Shown one piece after another: positions 8,228 to 17,361 of a stretch of DNA of 63,317 nt. The notes beneath the pieces were generated by a model. That model was not told where the DNA came from. It did not search any database and saw nothing but the letters and a program-made list of their open reading frames with translations. The stretch spans positions 1 through 63,317 of the forward strand of contig SHVY01000012.1 in assembly GCA_009694045.1 (NCBI GenBank), written 5' to 3'. The stretch comes from Alphaproteobacteria bacterium. Lineage in GTDB: Bacteria; Pseudomonadota; Alphaproteobacteria; SP197. Each line of letters begins with the position of its first letter. The stretch's first letter is position 1. The translations under genes and the position numbers were made by a program.

Positions 8228-9024
8228 AGGATCTGACCATCGTCACCTGGAACGTGAACTCGGTGCGGCTGCGGGTGCCCCTGATCGGCGCCCTGATCGA
8301 GGCCCTGGCGCCCGATGTGTTGTGTCTGCAGGAGACCAAGGTCGTTGACGCGGATTTCCCGTTGCAGGCCTTCGCCGAGCATGGGTTCGTGCACGCCGCC
8401 CTGCACGGCGCCAAGGCGTACGGCGGGGTGGCGATCCTGTCGCGCGAGCCGCTCGCGCACATCGAGCGGCCACAATGGTGCGGCAAGGCCGACGGGCGCC
8501 ACGTGCTGGCGCGGCTGCGCTCCGGGGTCGAGATCAATTGCCTCTACGTCCCGGCCGGCGGCGACGTACCGGACCCGATCGCCAACCCGAAGTTCGCCCA
8601 CAAATTGCGCCTGCTGGGTGAGCTGTCCGCCTGGTTCGCGGCCCGCAAGGCGCCACGCAACCGCCTGGTGCTGACCGGCGACCTCAACATCGCGCCCCTC
8701 GAATCCGACGTCTGGTCGCACCGGGCGCTCCTCAAGGAGGTGTCGCACACGCCGGTCGAGATCGACGCCCTCGAAACCCTGCGCAAGACCCACGACTGGA
8801 TCGACGCGGTGCGCTATTTCGTGCCGCCGGGGGAACCGCTCTACAGTTGGTGGAGTTACCGCGCGCGGGACTGGGAAGCCGCGAACCGGGGCCGCCGGCT
8901 GGATCATGTCTGGGTGACGCCGCCCCTTCGCCGCCACCTGCGCGGCGCCACGATCCTCAGGGAAGCGCGGGGCTGGTCGCCGCCGTCCGATCATGCGCCC
9001 GTCGCCGTGACGCTTGCCGTCTGA
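8224..9024 (+). CDS. xthA: exodeoxyribonuclease III
   Basis: This 266-residue AP endonuclease / 3'-exonuclease of the exonuclease III family has WNVNSVR at residues 9-15, LQETK with the metal-binding Glu37, TGDLNIAP around 156, GRRLDHVWVT around 222, and the terminal SDHAPVAV with the catalytic Asp-His pair. It repairs abasic sites and damaged 3' ends in DNA. The start is GTG within the stop of the preceding gene. The overlap shows it is co-transcribed with the lipid genes, a common coincidence for this housekeeping gene. Confidence 0.92.
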   Translation: MKDLTIVTWNVNSVRLRVPLIGALIEALAPDVLCLQETKVVDADFPLQAFAEHGFVHAALHGAKAYGGVAILSREPLAHIERPQWCGKADGRHVLARLRSGVEINCLYVPAGGDVPDPIANPKFAHKLRLLGELSAWFAARKAPRNRLVLTGDLNIAPLESDVWSHRALLKEVSHTPVEIDALETLRKTHDWIDAVRYFVPPGEPLYSWWSYRARDWEAANRGRRLDHVWVTPPLRRHLRGATILREARGWSPPSDHAPVAVTLAV

Positions 9025-9049
9025 GGCGGCGGCGTGGAACCATCGGCCG

Positions 9050-9805
9050 ATGGACACGCCGCTTGACCTCGCGTTCGCCGGCGCGATCGCGACGATCACC
9101 CTGAACCGGCCGGAGAAGCTGAACGCCATCGGCATCGGCGACCTGCCGACCTTCCACGGGATGCTAGACCGGGTGCAAGGCTCGGCCGCGCGCGTGTTGG
9201 TGTTCACCGGAACCGGAACCAAGGCCTTCTGCGCCGGGGTGGACCTGGGCGACGTGGCAACCACCGACTGGTCGCAAAATCCTCTGGAAGCGCTGATCGA
9301 CCGGATCGAGGAATTTCCCCTGCCGACCATCGCGGCGATCAACGGCAGCCTATTCGGCGCCGCGGCCGACCTGGCGCTCGCCTGCGACCTGCGCCTGGGC
9401 GTGGCGGACCTGCGGCTCGGGATGCCGCCGGCCAAGCTGGGCGTCGTGCTGCATGCGAGCGGCCTGCGGCGGTTCGCGCTCAGGCTGTCGGCCAACGCGG
9501 CGCGGCGCCTGCTGCTGGCGGCCGAGACGATGGACGCAGCGGAACTCCACCGCGCCGGCTATCTCGACCGGGTGGTGGCCCGGGACGCCCTGGCGGCGGA
9601 GACCCTCCAGCTCGCGGCGACTCTCGCCGCCCTGGCGCCCATGGCGGTCCGCACCATGAAGCGCGCCCTGGTGGAGATGGAGCGCGGCGGGGTGGACGGC
9701 GAGCGGCTGCGGGCCGAGACCCTGGCCTGCTTCGCCTCGAGCGACCTCGCGGAAGGGCTCGCCGCCTTCGCCGCCAAGCGCCCGCCCAGGTTCACCGGCC
9801 AGTAG
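9050..9805 (+). CDS. enoyl-CoA hydratase/isomerase family protein
   Basis: This 251-residue crotonase-fold protein contains NRPEKLNAI, FCAGVDLGDV (first oxyanion-hole segment) and AAINGSLFGAAADLALACDLRL (second oxyanion-hole segment and trimer core). It probably acts on a short acyl-CoA in beta-oxidation or degradation. The glutamate usually seen in the hydratase active site (GxxPExG) is replaced around MPPAKLGVVLHASG, so the classical syn-hydration chemistry may not apply and an isomerase or other crotonase activity is possible. The ATG at 9050 is preferred to a TTG at 9014 because the family begins close to it. Confidence 0.82.
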   Translation: MDTPLDLAFAGAIATITLNRPEKLNAIGIGDLPTFHGMLDRVQGSAARVLVFTGTGTKAFCAGVDLGDVATTDWSQNPLEALIDRIEEFPLPTIAAINGSLFGAAADLALACDLRLGVADLRLGMPPAKLGVVLHASGLRRFALRLSANAARRLLLAAETMDAAELHRAGYLDRVVARDALAAETLQLAATLAALAPMAVRTMKRALVEMERGGVDGERLRAETLACFASSDLAEGLAAFAAKRPPRFTGQ

Positions 9806-9813
9806 GAGTCCCG

Positions 9814-10470
9814 ATGCCGAACGTCGCCTGCCGTGACAACCGCGCCTACAGCTTCGAGCCGCGCCGCACGGCGTTGCTCGCCATCGACTTCCAGCGCGAC
9901 TTTCTCGATCCCGAGGGGTTCTGCGTCCGCCGCCTGGGCGAGGACGTCACCGCCATGCGGGCGATCCTGCCGGCGGCGCGGCGCATCCTGGAGGCGGCGC
10001 GGCGCGGCGGACTGCACGTGATCCACACCCGCGAGGGATACCGGCCCGACCTCGGCGACATGAACGCCCTGAAGCGCGAGCGCAGCATCTCCGGCACGCC
10101 CGGGCCGCTTGGGCGATTCCTGGTCCAGGGCGAGCCGGGCCAGGCAATCATCCCCGAGATGGCGCCGCTCGCGGGCGAGCCGGCGTTCGACAAGCCGGGG
10201 TTCAGCGCCTTCTTCCGCTCGCCCCTGGAGGAGCTGTTGCGGGAGCGCGACGTCACCCACCTGATGGTTATGGGAGTGACGACCCAGTGCTGCGTCCATT
10301 CGACGATCCGCGCCGCCGTGGACCTGGGCTACTGGTGCCTGACGATCGAGGATGCCTGCGCGGCGCTGCGGCCGGCGTGGCACCAGGCCGCCATGGACCT
10401 GATCGCCAGCGAGAACCACCTGTTCGGCTGGGTCGCCGATACGGACGGTGTCGTGGCGGCGCTCAGTTGA
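9814..10470 (+). CDS. isochorismatase-family cysteine hydrolase
   Basis: This 218-residue protein has the family triad: Asp25 in AIDFQRDF, Lys127 in DKPGFSAFF and a cysteine at 159-160 in GVTTQCCVHSTIR, which also shows the non-proline cis-peptide region. Relatives hydrolyse amides such as N-carbamoylsarcosine, biuret, ureidoacrylate or nicotinamide; the substrate here is unknown. The ATG at 9814 follows the enoyl-CoA hydratase stop by eight bases with a GGAG site. The gene ends eight bases inside the convergent cNMP-binding gene. Confidence 0.85.
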   Translation: MPNVACRDNRAYSFEPRRTALLAIDFQRDFLDPEGFCVRRLGEDVTAMRAILPAARRILEAARRGGLHVIHTREGYRPDLGDMNALKRERSISGTPGPLGRFLVQGEPGQAIIPEMAPLAGEPAFDKPGFSAFFRSPLEELLRERDVTHLMVMGVTTQCCVHSTIRAAVDLGYWCLTIEDACAALRPAWHQAAMDLIASENHLFGWVADTDGVVAALS

Positions 10471-10936
10471 GCGATCCGCCCATCGCCTTCAGCTTGGCCA
10501 CCGCCTCGCGGTAGTCGCGGGTGGTGCGATCGAGGCGGTGGGCGAGCTCGCGCATGATCTCCACCGAGATCTGCGGGAACTGGGTGACGAGCTGGAAGAA
10601 CAGATCCTTGCTGATGCGAAGTGTGGTCAGCGCCTTGGTCGCCTTCACCGTCGCCGTGCGCGGCACGTCGCACAAGATGGCGATGTCGCCGAAGAAGTCG
10701 TTCTTGCCGACCTTGGCCACGGTGATCGGGCCCGAGGGCGTGTCGACCAGGACCGCCGCCTCGCCGTCCAGGATGATGTAGAGCGAATCGCCCGGGTCGC
10801 CCTGGCGGAACAGCTCCTGATCGGCGTTGAACGACAGCCGCTCGCTGGTGAAGGCCAGGAGCTTGAGCTTGCTCGGCTCGAACTTGGCGAACAGCGGGAT
10901 CTGGCGGAGCGCTTCGACGTCGTGCTGCAAGGTCAT
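10463..10936 (-). CDS. cyclic nucleotide-binding domain protein
   Basis: This 157-residue, single-domain CRP-like cNMP-binding protein has the phosphate-binding cassette FFGDIAILCDVPRTATVKA (about residues 85-103), containing the conserved Gly-Asp/Glu and Arg-Thr-Ala, and a C-terminal helix (REYREAVAKLKAM-type). There is no DNA-binding helix-turn-helix, so it should act as a regulatory subunit and not as a transcription factor. It follows the ABC exporter gene by 18 bases on the same strand, which suggests it is its regulatory partner. Confidence 0.85.
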   Translation of the reverse strand: MTLQHDVEALRQIPLFAKFEPSKLKLLAFTSERLSFNADQELFRQGDPGDSLYIILDGEAAVLVDTPSGPITVAKVGKNDFFGDIAILCDVPRTATVKATKALTTLRISKDLFFQLVTQFPQISVEIMRELAHRLDRTTRDYREAVAKLKAMGGSLN

Positions 10937-10954
10937 GGCAATACTCCTTGGTCG

Positions 10955-13615
10955 CTATTCGGCGGCCAGCAACTGCGCAAGCGCCTCGTTCGCGGTCTCT
11001 AGCGAGGCGAAGTCCCCGGACCCGGCGAGCCGCCCGCCCTTGAGCACCAGGACGTGGTCGAACTGCCGGGCCAGGCTGGGACGATGAAGGGCACAGATCA
11101 GGGTGCGGCCGCGGAAGGCATCCATCAGGTTGGTCATGATGGTGGTTTGGGCGTGGCCATCCAGGGTCGTCAGGGCCTCGTTGAGGACGAGGATGTCGGG
11201 CCGCTTCAGGACCGCGCGCGCGATCGCCACCTTCTGCCTCTGGGCGTTGGTCAGCCGGGTGCCGCCGATGCCCACGGGATAGGCGAGCCCGGCTTCGATG
11301 ACGATGTCGCGCAGCCCGAGGGTCGCCACCACTTCGGCGATCAGCTCGCTGACCTTGGCGGCGCCGTGGGCCTTGCCGTAGGCGAGCTTGCCGAACAGCA
11401 CGTTGTCCTGGAGCGAGGCGTGGCCGTTGTAGCGGTCGGGATCGAAGAAGGCGATAGCGTACCGCAGGTCCGGCGGCAGGCCCTCGGCGAAGGCGCGGCG
11501 GGCGGCCAGCAGCCGCTCCTGCATCGCCTCGTCGATCAGTCCGAGGCGGTGGCGTGCCGGGACCAGCTTGAACGGCAACGACAGCAGCATGCGCCGCTCG
11601 TCCCGATCGAGCTCCCCGACCCGACCACCGTCGATCCGGCGCACGAGGTTCTGGTAGTCCGGCAGCTCGTCGAAGCCGATGAAGCTGAACTGGGCGAAAA
11701 ACTCGTGTTCGGGCGGCAGGTCGGCGAACAGCTCGACCATGGTCCGCGCCACCTGCAGGCCGACGTCGAGCAGCGTGTCGGTCAGGCCCGCCTTGGCGAG
11801 CACGCCCATCACGTAGTCGTTCTCGGGCAGGTGCTCCATGTCGAAGCCTTCGCCCAGCGGCGAGCCGAACAGCAGGTTCTCGGCGACCGAGGCGTTGGTA
11901 TTGTAGCGGTCGGGATTGAACGGCTCGACCAGGTCGGCGAGGCCCGACTGTTCGAGCAAGCCGGGGAGCGCGCGCCGCGCTTCGAGAACCCGCCGCGCCT
12001 CGTCGGGCTTGGCGACGGGATCGATGGTGCCCTTGAGGCCCAGTTGATAGACCTCGCCGCTGAGGTCGGCGACGTCGAGCGCCAGGGCGATCTGACGGGT
12101 GAGAGCATCGGGCGTCTCGGCCGCGGCGCGGCCGTGGTCGATCCAGTCCGCCTGACGATCGTCCACCGAGTTGCCCGACCGTTCGGCTTCCATGATCGCG
12201 CGCTTCCGCCGCGCCGCCGCCGGTTCGACATAATCGACCTCGCGCACCGGACGGTGCTTGAGCCCGTAGGTCAGATTTTCTCCGAGGCTGGTGGCGAGCA
12301 GGGAGGTGGCGGGGCCGACGTAGCCGATGCGCTGGCCGATCAGGGCTTCGGGCGCGTCCTTGAGCTCGACGCCGCCGATCACCAGGCGGCCCGCCGTCGG
12401 GTCGATCAGGCGAACCAGGAGCTGGGCCAGATCGGCCTTGCCGCTGGCGCCATCGCCGACGATCGCGATGGAACGTCCCAGGGGAATCAGGGTGTTGACG
12501 CCGTCGATCTTGACCTCGCCGTCCTCGGCCAGACCCAGGTTGACGGCCTGGAGTTCGCCCTGGAACGAACCCCCCTCCGCGTCGCCCAGAAGCAGTGCTT
12601 CGTCCCTGAGGCCGGGGATGTCGAACTGGCTGACAACCTGGTCGTACTTGATCCGGCTGTCCTCCTTCATCTGATAGTAGTCGAGCAGCTCCTTCCACGG
12701 CCCCGGCAGGTCCTTGTAGGCGGCGATGGCGGCGAACAGGGAGCCGAGCGAGAGCGAGCCTTCGATCGCCAGCCACCCGCCGATGGAATAGAAGAAGAAG
12801 GGCGTGAGCTGGGCCAGGAAGTTGTTGAGGAACTTGACCAGGAACTTGAGGATGTAGATGCGGTTGCGGACGTCGAAGATCGTCCCGAAGCGTGCCGAGA
12901 AGTCCGCGAGTTCGTAGCGGGCGGTGCCGCTCGCGTGCATCTCGGGCGCGGTCTGCACCGACTCGGCGATCCGTTCCGAGAGCTTGCGCACCTCCTTGAC
13001 CCGCGCCTTGCCCAGCAGATTGACCTTGCGCTGCAACCTGGGGATGAACAGCGCCTGGATGGGATAGAGCGCGATCGAGGCGATCCCCATGTAGACGTCC
13101 TGGGCGAAGATGAAGAAGACCGCCGTCAGCAGGAGCCCGCCCTGGAGCAGTGGCAGGGCCATGGCATCGCCGATGAATCCGCCCAGGGTCTCCACCTCCG
13201 ACGTGATCATCGGGATGATCTCGCCCGCGCTCACCTTGCGGAAGTGGCCGAGGGGGAACCGCAAGGCCCGGACCAGGAGTTGGTAGCGCAGGCGGCGCAG
13301 CATGCGCTCGCCCATGATTCCCTTATAGACGTTGATCCAGTATTTGAAACCGCCGTTGATCAATACGAGAAAAAGAAACAGGCCACAGTATGTGTATAAG
13401 AGTGGTTTCTGTTCGAGATCGAGCAATCCATATCCGAATATTTCGAATGGTCGCGGGAAATCTTCAGGGACCGCATCGAGCACCTTATTGATAATCAATT
13501 TGGGAACGTCGAGCGACGCGTAATAAAACGGCAGGGACAGCCCGGTGATCAGCAGGATGAGGAGCTGCTGACGCTTGCTGTACTTGAGGATGTAGCGAAA
13601 AAGGCTGCGTTCCAT
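10955..13615 (-). CDS. unusual ABC exporter with an expanded, degenerate nucleotide-binding domain
   Basis: The 886-residue protein has an N-terminal type-I exporter membrane domain (about residues 10-310) fused to a nucleotide-binding domain. The Walker A is GDGASGKA (387-394), with Ala where Ser/Thr is expected. The Q-loop position reads GYVGPAT, without Gln. The signature is LTNAQRQ (788-794), not LSGGQ. The Walker B is VLNEA, with Asn812 before the catalytic Glu813; His844 is kept. An insertion of about 290 residues (455-740) separates Walker A and signature. It contains two copies of a motif of the form DRYNxxASxxxNxLFG at about 569 and 727, resembling the post-Q-loop segment of exporters. 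ATP may be bound but turned over poorly. It is divergent from the glycan operon. Confidence 0.8.
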   Translation of the reverse strand: MERSLFRYILKYSKRQQLLILLITGLSLPFYYASLDVPKLIINKVLDAVPEDFPRPFEIFGYGLLDLEQKPLLYTYCGLFLFLVLINGGFKYWINVYKGIMGERMLRRLRYQLLVRALRFPLGHFRKVSAGEIIPMITSEVETLGGFIGDAMALPLLQGGLLLTAVFFIFAQDVYMGIASIALYPIQALFIPRLQRKVNLLGKARVKEVRKLSERIAESVQTAPEMHASGTARYELADFSARFGTIFDVRNRIYILKFLVKFLNNFLAQLTPFFFYSIGGWLAIEGSLSLGSLFAAIAAYKDLPGPWKELLDYYQMKEDSRIKYDQVVSQFDIPGLRDEALLLGDAEGGSFQGELQAVNLGLAEDGEVKIDGVNTLIPLGRSIAIVGDGASGKADLAQLLVRLIDPTAGRLVIGGVELKDAPEALIGQRIGYVGPATSLLATSLGENLTYGLKHRPVREVDYVEPAAARRKRAIMEAERSGNSVDDRQADWIDHGRAAAETPDALTRQIALALDVADLSGEVYQLGLKGTIDPVAKPDEARRVLEARRALPGLLEQSGLADLVEPFNPDRYNTNASVAENLLFGSPLGEGFDMEHLPENDYVMGVLAKAGLTDTLLDVGLQVARTMVELFADLPPEHEFFAQFSFIGFDELPDYQNLVRRIDGGRVGELDRDERRMLLSLPFKLVPARHRLGLIDEAMQERLLAARRAFAEGLPPDLRYAIAFFDPDRYNGHASLQDNVLFGKLAYGKAHGAAKVSELIAEVVATLGLRDIVIEAGLAYPVGIGGTRLTNAQRQKVAIARAVLKRPDILVLNEALTTLDGHAQTTIMTNLMDAFRGRTLICALHRPSLARQFDHVLVLKGGRLAGSGDFASLETANEALAQLLAAE

Positions 13616-13766
13616 ATACCTGGCCGGGGAACGGGCGCCATCGCGTGGGCGTGCGCGACCTTAGCCGAGCGCAGGGGCGCGGTAAACGGCGCCGAAGCGG
13701 TAGTGGCGGACCGGAGGGCTGTGTAATAGTCCCGGCGGCCGCTGGACCGTCAGGGGGGGGGCGACG

Positions 13767-14987
13767 ATGGCGTCACGGGCGAGTGGACCCAGGGTGCTGA
13801 TCTACTGCCACGACACGTTCGGCCTGGGTCATCTTCGGCGTTGCCGCACCATCGCCCACGCGCTGGTGGAGCGGTTCAAGGATTTGTCGGTGATGATCCT
13901 GTCGGGGTCGCCGATCATCGGCAGCTTCGATTTCCGCGCCCGGGTCGATTTCGTTCGCATCCCCGGCGTCGTCAAGCTGCGCAACGGCGAATACACCTCC
14001 CTCAGCCTGCACATCGACATCGAGGAAACCCTGGCCATGCGGGCATCAATCATCCGCCACACGGCGGAGATCTTTGATCCCGATATCTTCATCGTCGACA
14101 AGGAACCCCTGGGTCTGCGCGGCGAGGTCAAGGAAACCCTCGAGATGTTGAAGGGGCGCGGCACCCGGCTGGTGCTGGGCTTGCGCGACGTGCTCGACGA
14201 GCCGGCCCACCTGGCGCCGGAGTGGAAGCGCAAGGGCGTGATGCCGGCGCTGCGCGATCTGTACGACGAGATCTGGGTGTACGGTCTGCCGCAGATCTGG
14301 GACCCGTTGCGCGACATCAGCCTGCCGTGGTCGGCGCGCAAGAAGATGACGTTCACCGGGTACCTGCGGCGGAGCCTGCCCGAGGGCGGATCGTCGCCGC
14401 GCCCGCACGTGGCGATCGACGAGCCGTTCCTGCTGGTGACCCCCGGCGGCGGCGGCGACGGCGAGACCCTGATCGACTGGGTGATCCGCGCCTACGAAGG
14501 ACGCAGCACGCCGCCCTGGCGGGCGCTCCTGGTGTTCGGACCGTTCATGGCGCCCGAGACCATCGCCGAGTTCCTCCGCCGCGTCGAGGGCAACAAGCGG
14601 CTGATCGCCACCACCTTCGACGCCCACATCGAGACGATGATGGCGCGCGCCGCAGGCGTCGTGGCCATGGGCGGGTACAACACGTTCTGCGAGATTCTGT
14701 CGCTCGACAAACGCGCGCTGATCGTGCCGCGCACGGTGCCGCGCATGGAACAGTTCATCCGTGCCGAGCGCGCGGCCGAGCTCGGGCTGATCACGATGCT
14801 GGCGGACGACGGCAAGCACGATCCCCAGCGCATGGCGACCGCGCTGCGCCACCTGCCGCAACAGAAACTCCCGTCCGAAGTGGTCATCCCCGGGCTGCTC
14901 GACGGGCTGGAGAACGTCAATCGGCTGGCCTACATCGGTTTCTCGCGCCGGACGAGCCCGCGGCTCGCGGTCGCCCAGAAGGCTTGA
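13767..14987 (+). CDS. MurG/COG4671-type glycosyltransferase
   Basis: This 406-residue GT-B-fold protein opens with VLIYCHDTFGLGHLRRC, the glycine/histidine loop of the predicted glycosyltransferase group COG4671, and carries the sugar-nucleotide-binding VAMGGYNTFCEIL segment near residue 305. It should transfer a sugar from a nucleotide donor at the cytoplasmic face of the inner membrane. It is the first gene of the glycan operon, with a G-rich ribosome-binding region before the ATG. The 151-base gap to the divergent ABC exporter holds the promoters. The stop overlaps the next gene. Acceptor and sugar are unknown. Confidence 0.8.
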   Translation: MASRASGPRVLIYCHDTFGLGHLRRCRTIAHALVERFKDLSVMILSGSPIIGSFDFRARVDFVRIPGVVKLRNGEYTSLSLHIDIEETLAMRASIIRHTAEIFDPDIFIVDKEPLGLRGEVKETLEMLKGRGTRLVLGLRDVLDEPAHLAPEWKRKGVMPALRDLYDEIWVYGLPQIWDPLRDISLPWSARKKMTFTGYLRRSLPEGGSSPRPHVAIDEPFLLVTPGGGGDGETLIDWVIRAYEGRSTPPWRALLVFGPFMAPETIAEFLRRVEGNKRLIATTFDAHIETMMARAAGVVAMGGYNTFCEILSLDKRALIVPRTVPRMEQFIRAERAAELGLITMLADDGKHDPQRMATALRHLPQQKLPSEVVIPGLLDGLENVNRLAYIGFSRRTSPRLAVAQKA

Positions 14988-16225
14988 ACGGGATCCGCTT
15001 GCCCCACCGCGTGGCGTTCGTGCTCAAAGGCTACCCGCGTCTGTCGGAGACGTTCATCGCCCAGGAAATTCTGGGGCTGGAGCGACGCGGCCTGGACATC
15101 GTCATCGTCTCCTTGCGGCACCCGACCGAGGGCGAACGGCATCCCGTCCACCGTGCGATCAAGGCGCCCATCGTCTACCTGCCGGAGTACCTGGCGCACG
15201 AGCCGCGCCGGGTGCTGCGGGCATGGTGGGCGGCCCGCCGTCTGGCGGGGTACGGCGTGGCGTGGCGCGCCTGGCTGTGCGACCTGGTCCGCGACCCGAC
15301 GCCCAATCGGGTGCGCCGCTTCGGCCAGGCCCTGGTGCTGGCGGTGGAGGTCGCTCCGAATGTCGCGTCCCTGCACGCCCATTTCCTGCATACCCCGGCG
15401 TCGGTGACCCGCTACGCGGCGCTGCTGACCGGCCTGCCCTGGACCTGTTCGGCCCACGCCAAGGACATCTGGACCACGCCGGACTGGGAGAAGCGCGAGA
15501 AGCTCGCGGCCTGTCGCTGGCTCGTCACCTGCACCCAGGGCGGCGCCGACCATCTCGCCGCCCTGGCCGAGCGCGGCCGGGTCGAGCTGGTCTATCACGG
15601 GCTGGACCTTGAACGGTTCGCGCCCGGCCCGGCCCACCGCCGCCGGCGCGATGGCGGCAATCCGGGCGATCCGGTCGTGATTCTCTGCGTCGGCCGGGCC
15701 GTGCCCAAGAAGGGACTCGAGGACCTGCTCGATGCCCTGGCCCTGCTGCCAGCGGGGCTCGCCTGGCGGCTGGTCCATATCGGCGGCGGCCCCCTGATGC
15801 CGGCCCTGCGGCGGCGGGCCGAACGACTGGGGCTGGTCGATCGCATCACCTGGCGGGGCGCGCGAGCCCAGGACGACGTGATCGCCGCCTATCGCGAGGC
15901 CGATCTGTTCGCGTTGACGGTGCGGATCGCCGAGGACGGCGACCGCGACGGCCTGCCCAACGTCCTCCTGGAGGCCCAGAGCCAGGGCTTGGCCGTGGTC
16001 TCGACCGCGGTCTCGGCGGTTCCCGAATTCGTCACCGACGAGGTCAACGGCGTGCTGGTCACGGAGCGGGACCGCTCGGCGATCGCGGGCGCGCTGGCCC
16101 GGCTCATCCAGAAGCCGGACCTGCGCGAGCGCATGGGCCGCGCCGGCGAGGCGCGGGTACGGCGCCACTTCGGCATGGACGCGGGGCTGGCGCGCCTGGC
16201 CGCGAAGTTCGGCATCGTCGCCTGA
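14984..16225 (+). CDS. glycosyltransferase family 4 protein
   Basis: This GT-B glycosyltransferase has about 413 residues if it starts at the TTG at 14984, which overlaps the previous stop (TTGA); TTG at 14999 or GTG slightly later are alternatives. It begins with VAFVLKGYPRLSETFIAQEI, typical of exopolysaccharide GT4 enzymes. It contains HAKDIW and VYHGLDLERF. The family E-x7-E region is around EDGDRDGLPNVLLEAQSQGLAVV. It acts on the same polysaccharide as its operon partners. Confidence 0.85.
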   Translation: MNGIRLPHRVAFVLKGYPRLSETFIAQEILGLERRGLDIVIVSLRHPTEGERHPVHRAIKAPIVYLPEYLAHEPRRVLRAWWAARRLAGYGVAWRAWLCDLVRDPTPNRVRRFGQALVLAVEVAPNVASLHAHFLHTPASVTRYAALLTGLPWTCSAHAKDIWTTPDWEKREKLAACRWLVTCTQGGADHLAALAERGRVELVYHGLDLERFAPGPAHRRRRDGGNPGDPVVILCVGRAVPKKGLEDLLDALALLPAGLAWRLVHIGGGPLMPALRRRAERLGLVDRITWRGARAQDDVIAAYREADLFALTVRIAEDGDRDGLPNVLLEAQSQGLAVVSTAVSAVPEFVTDEVNGVLVTERDRSAIAGALARLIQKPDLRERMGRAGEARVRRHFGMDAGLARLAAKFGIVA

Positions 16226-16236
16226 GGCCGGGAGCC

Positions 16237-17361
16237 ATGCGAATCGCGTTCTACGCCCCGATGAAACCGCCGGACCATCCGGTGCCGTCGGGGGACCGGC
16301 GGGTCGCCCGGCTGTTGCTGGCGACGCTGCGGACCAGTGGGCACCTGGTGGGGCTGGCCTCGCGCTTCCGCTCGTTCGACGGTCGCGGCGACGAAACGCG
16401 GCAGGCCCGACTGGCGCGGCGGGGAGCGACCGAGGCGGACCGGTTGATCGCCCGATACCGTGCGCGCCCCCGGGCGCAGCGGCCCGAGTTGTGGTTCACC
16501 TATCACCTCTACCACAAGGCACCGGATCACCTTGGACCCCGGGTCGCCGCCGCCCTGGCGATCCCTTACGTGGTGGCGGAAGCCTCGATCGCCGGCAAGC
16601 GCGCGGACGGTCCCTGGCGTTCGGGCTACCGCGATGCGCTGGCCGCCATCGCCGGCGCCGACGTGGTGTTGGCTATGACCGAGGTCGACTGGCAGGGGCT
16701 GGCGACGGTCGTCCCGCGGCGCCGGCTGTTGCGCCTGCCGCCGTTCCTGGATCCCGCGCCCTTCGCGCGTGCGCCCCGCGATCGCGCGGCCCTGGCCCGG
16801 CGCCATGGGATGGATCCCGACGTGCCCTGGCTGCTCGCCGTCGCGATGATGCGGCCGGGGGCCAAGACCGAATCGTATCTGCGACTAGGCGCCGGGCTCG
16901 GGTTGCTCGGCGATCGTGCCTGGCAGCTTCTGGTGGTGGGCGACGGGCCCTGCCGCGACACGGTGCGGGCGGCATTGGGCGATTCCCGTGTGCGCTATGC
17001 CGGCGGCTTGCGGCCCAGCGCGCTACCAGCGTATTACGCGGCGTCCGACATCCTGGTGTGGCCGGGCGTTAGTGAGGCGTACGGCATGTCCTATCTCGAG
17101 GCCCAGGCGGCCGGTTGCCCCGTGGTCTGCGGCGACGAGCCGGGGGTTCGCGCGGTGGTCCGCCATGGCTGCTCGGGTCTGATGGTGCCGCCCGGCGATG
17201 CGCGGGCCCTGGCCGATGCCCTGGGCCGCCTGCTGGACGACGGGGCGTTGCGGCGCCGGCTCGGCCGCACGGCGCGGGCCTACGTCGCCCGCCGCCATGG
17301 GCCGGTGGCGGCGCGCGCGGTGCTCGACCGCGCCGTCGCCCTGGCCCGGCCGGCGCCGTGA
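16237..17361 (+). CDS. glycosyltransferase (GT4-like)
   Basis: This 374-residue GT-B-fold protein has the donor-binding C-terminal domain: VVGDGPCRDTV, then WPGVSEAYGMSYLEAQAAGCPVV with the E-x7-E pattern, and a PPGDARALADAL segment. The start MRIAFYAPMKPPDHPVPSGDR is typical of short-chain glycan GT4 enzymes. It follows the preceding glycosyltransferase by 11 bases and overlaps the histidine phosphatase by four bases (GTGA). Confidence 0.85.
   Translation: MRIAFYAPMKPPDHPVPSGDRRVARLLLATLRTSGHLVGLASRFRSFDGRGDETRQARLARRGATEADRLIARYRARPRAQRPELWFTYHLYHKAPDHLGPRVAAALAIPYVVAEASIAGKRADGPWRSGYRDALAAIAGADVVLAMTEVDWQGLATVVPRRRLLRLPPFLDPAPFARAPRDRAALARRHGMDPDVPWLLAVAMMRPGAKTESYLRLGAGLGLLGDRAWQLLVVGDGPCRDTVRAALGDSRVRYAGGLRPSALPAYYAASDILVWPGVSEAYGMSYLEAQAAGCPVVCGDEPGVRAVVRHGCSGLMVPPGDARALADALGRLLDDGALRRRLGRTARAYVARRHGPVAARAVLDRAVALARPAP

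Noticed and set aside
11054-13399. A 781-codon open frame antisense to the ABC exporter
   Set aside because: The product is a shadow of the exporter (His/Gln/Asp-rich, no domain), and the antisense protein has recognisable ABC features.
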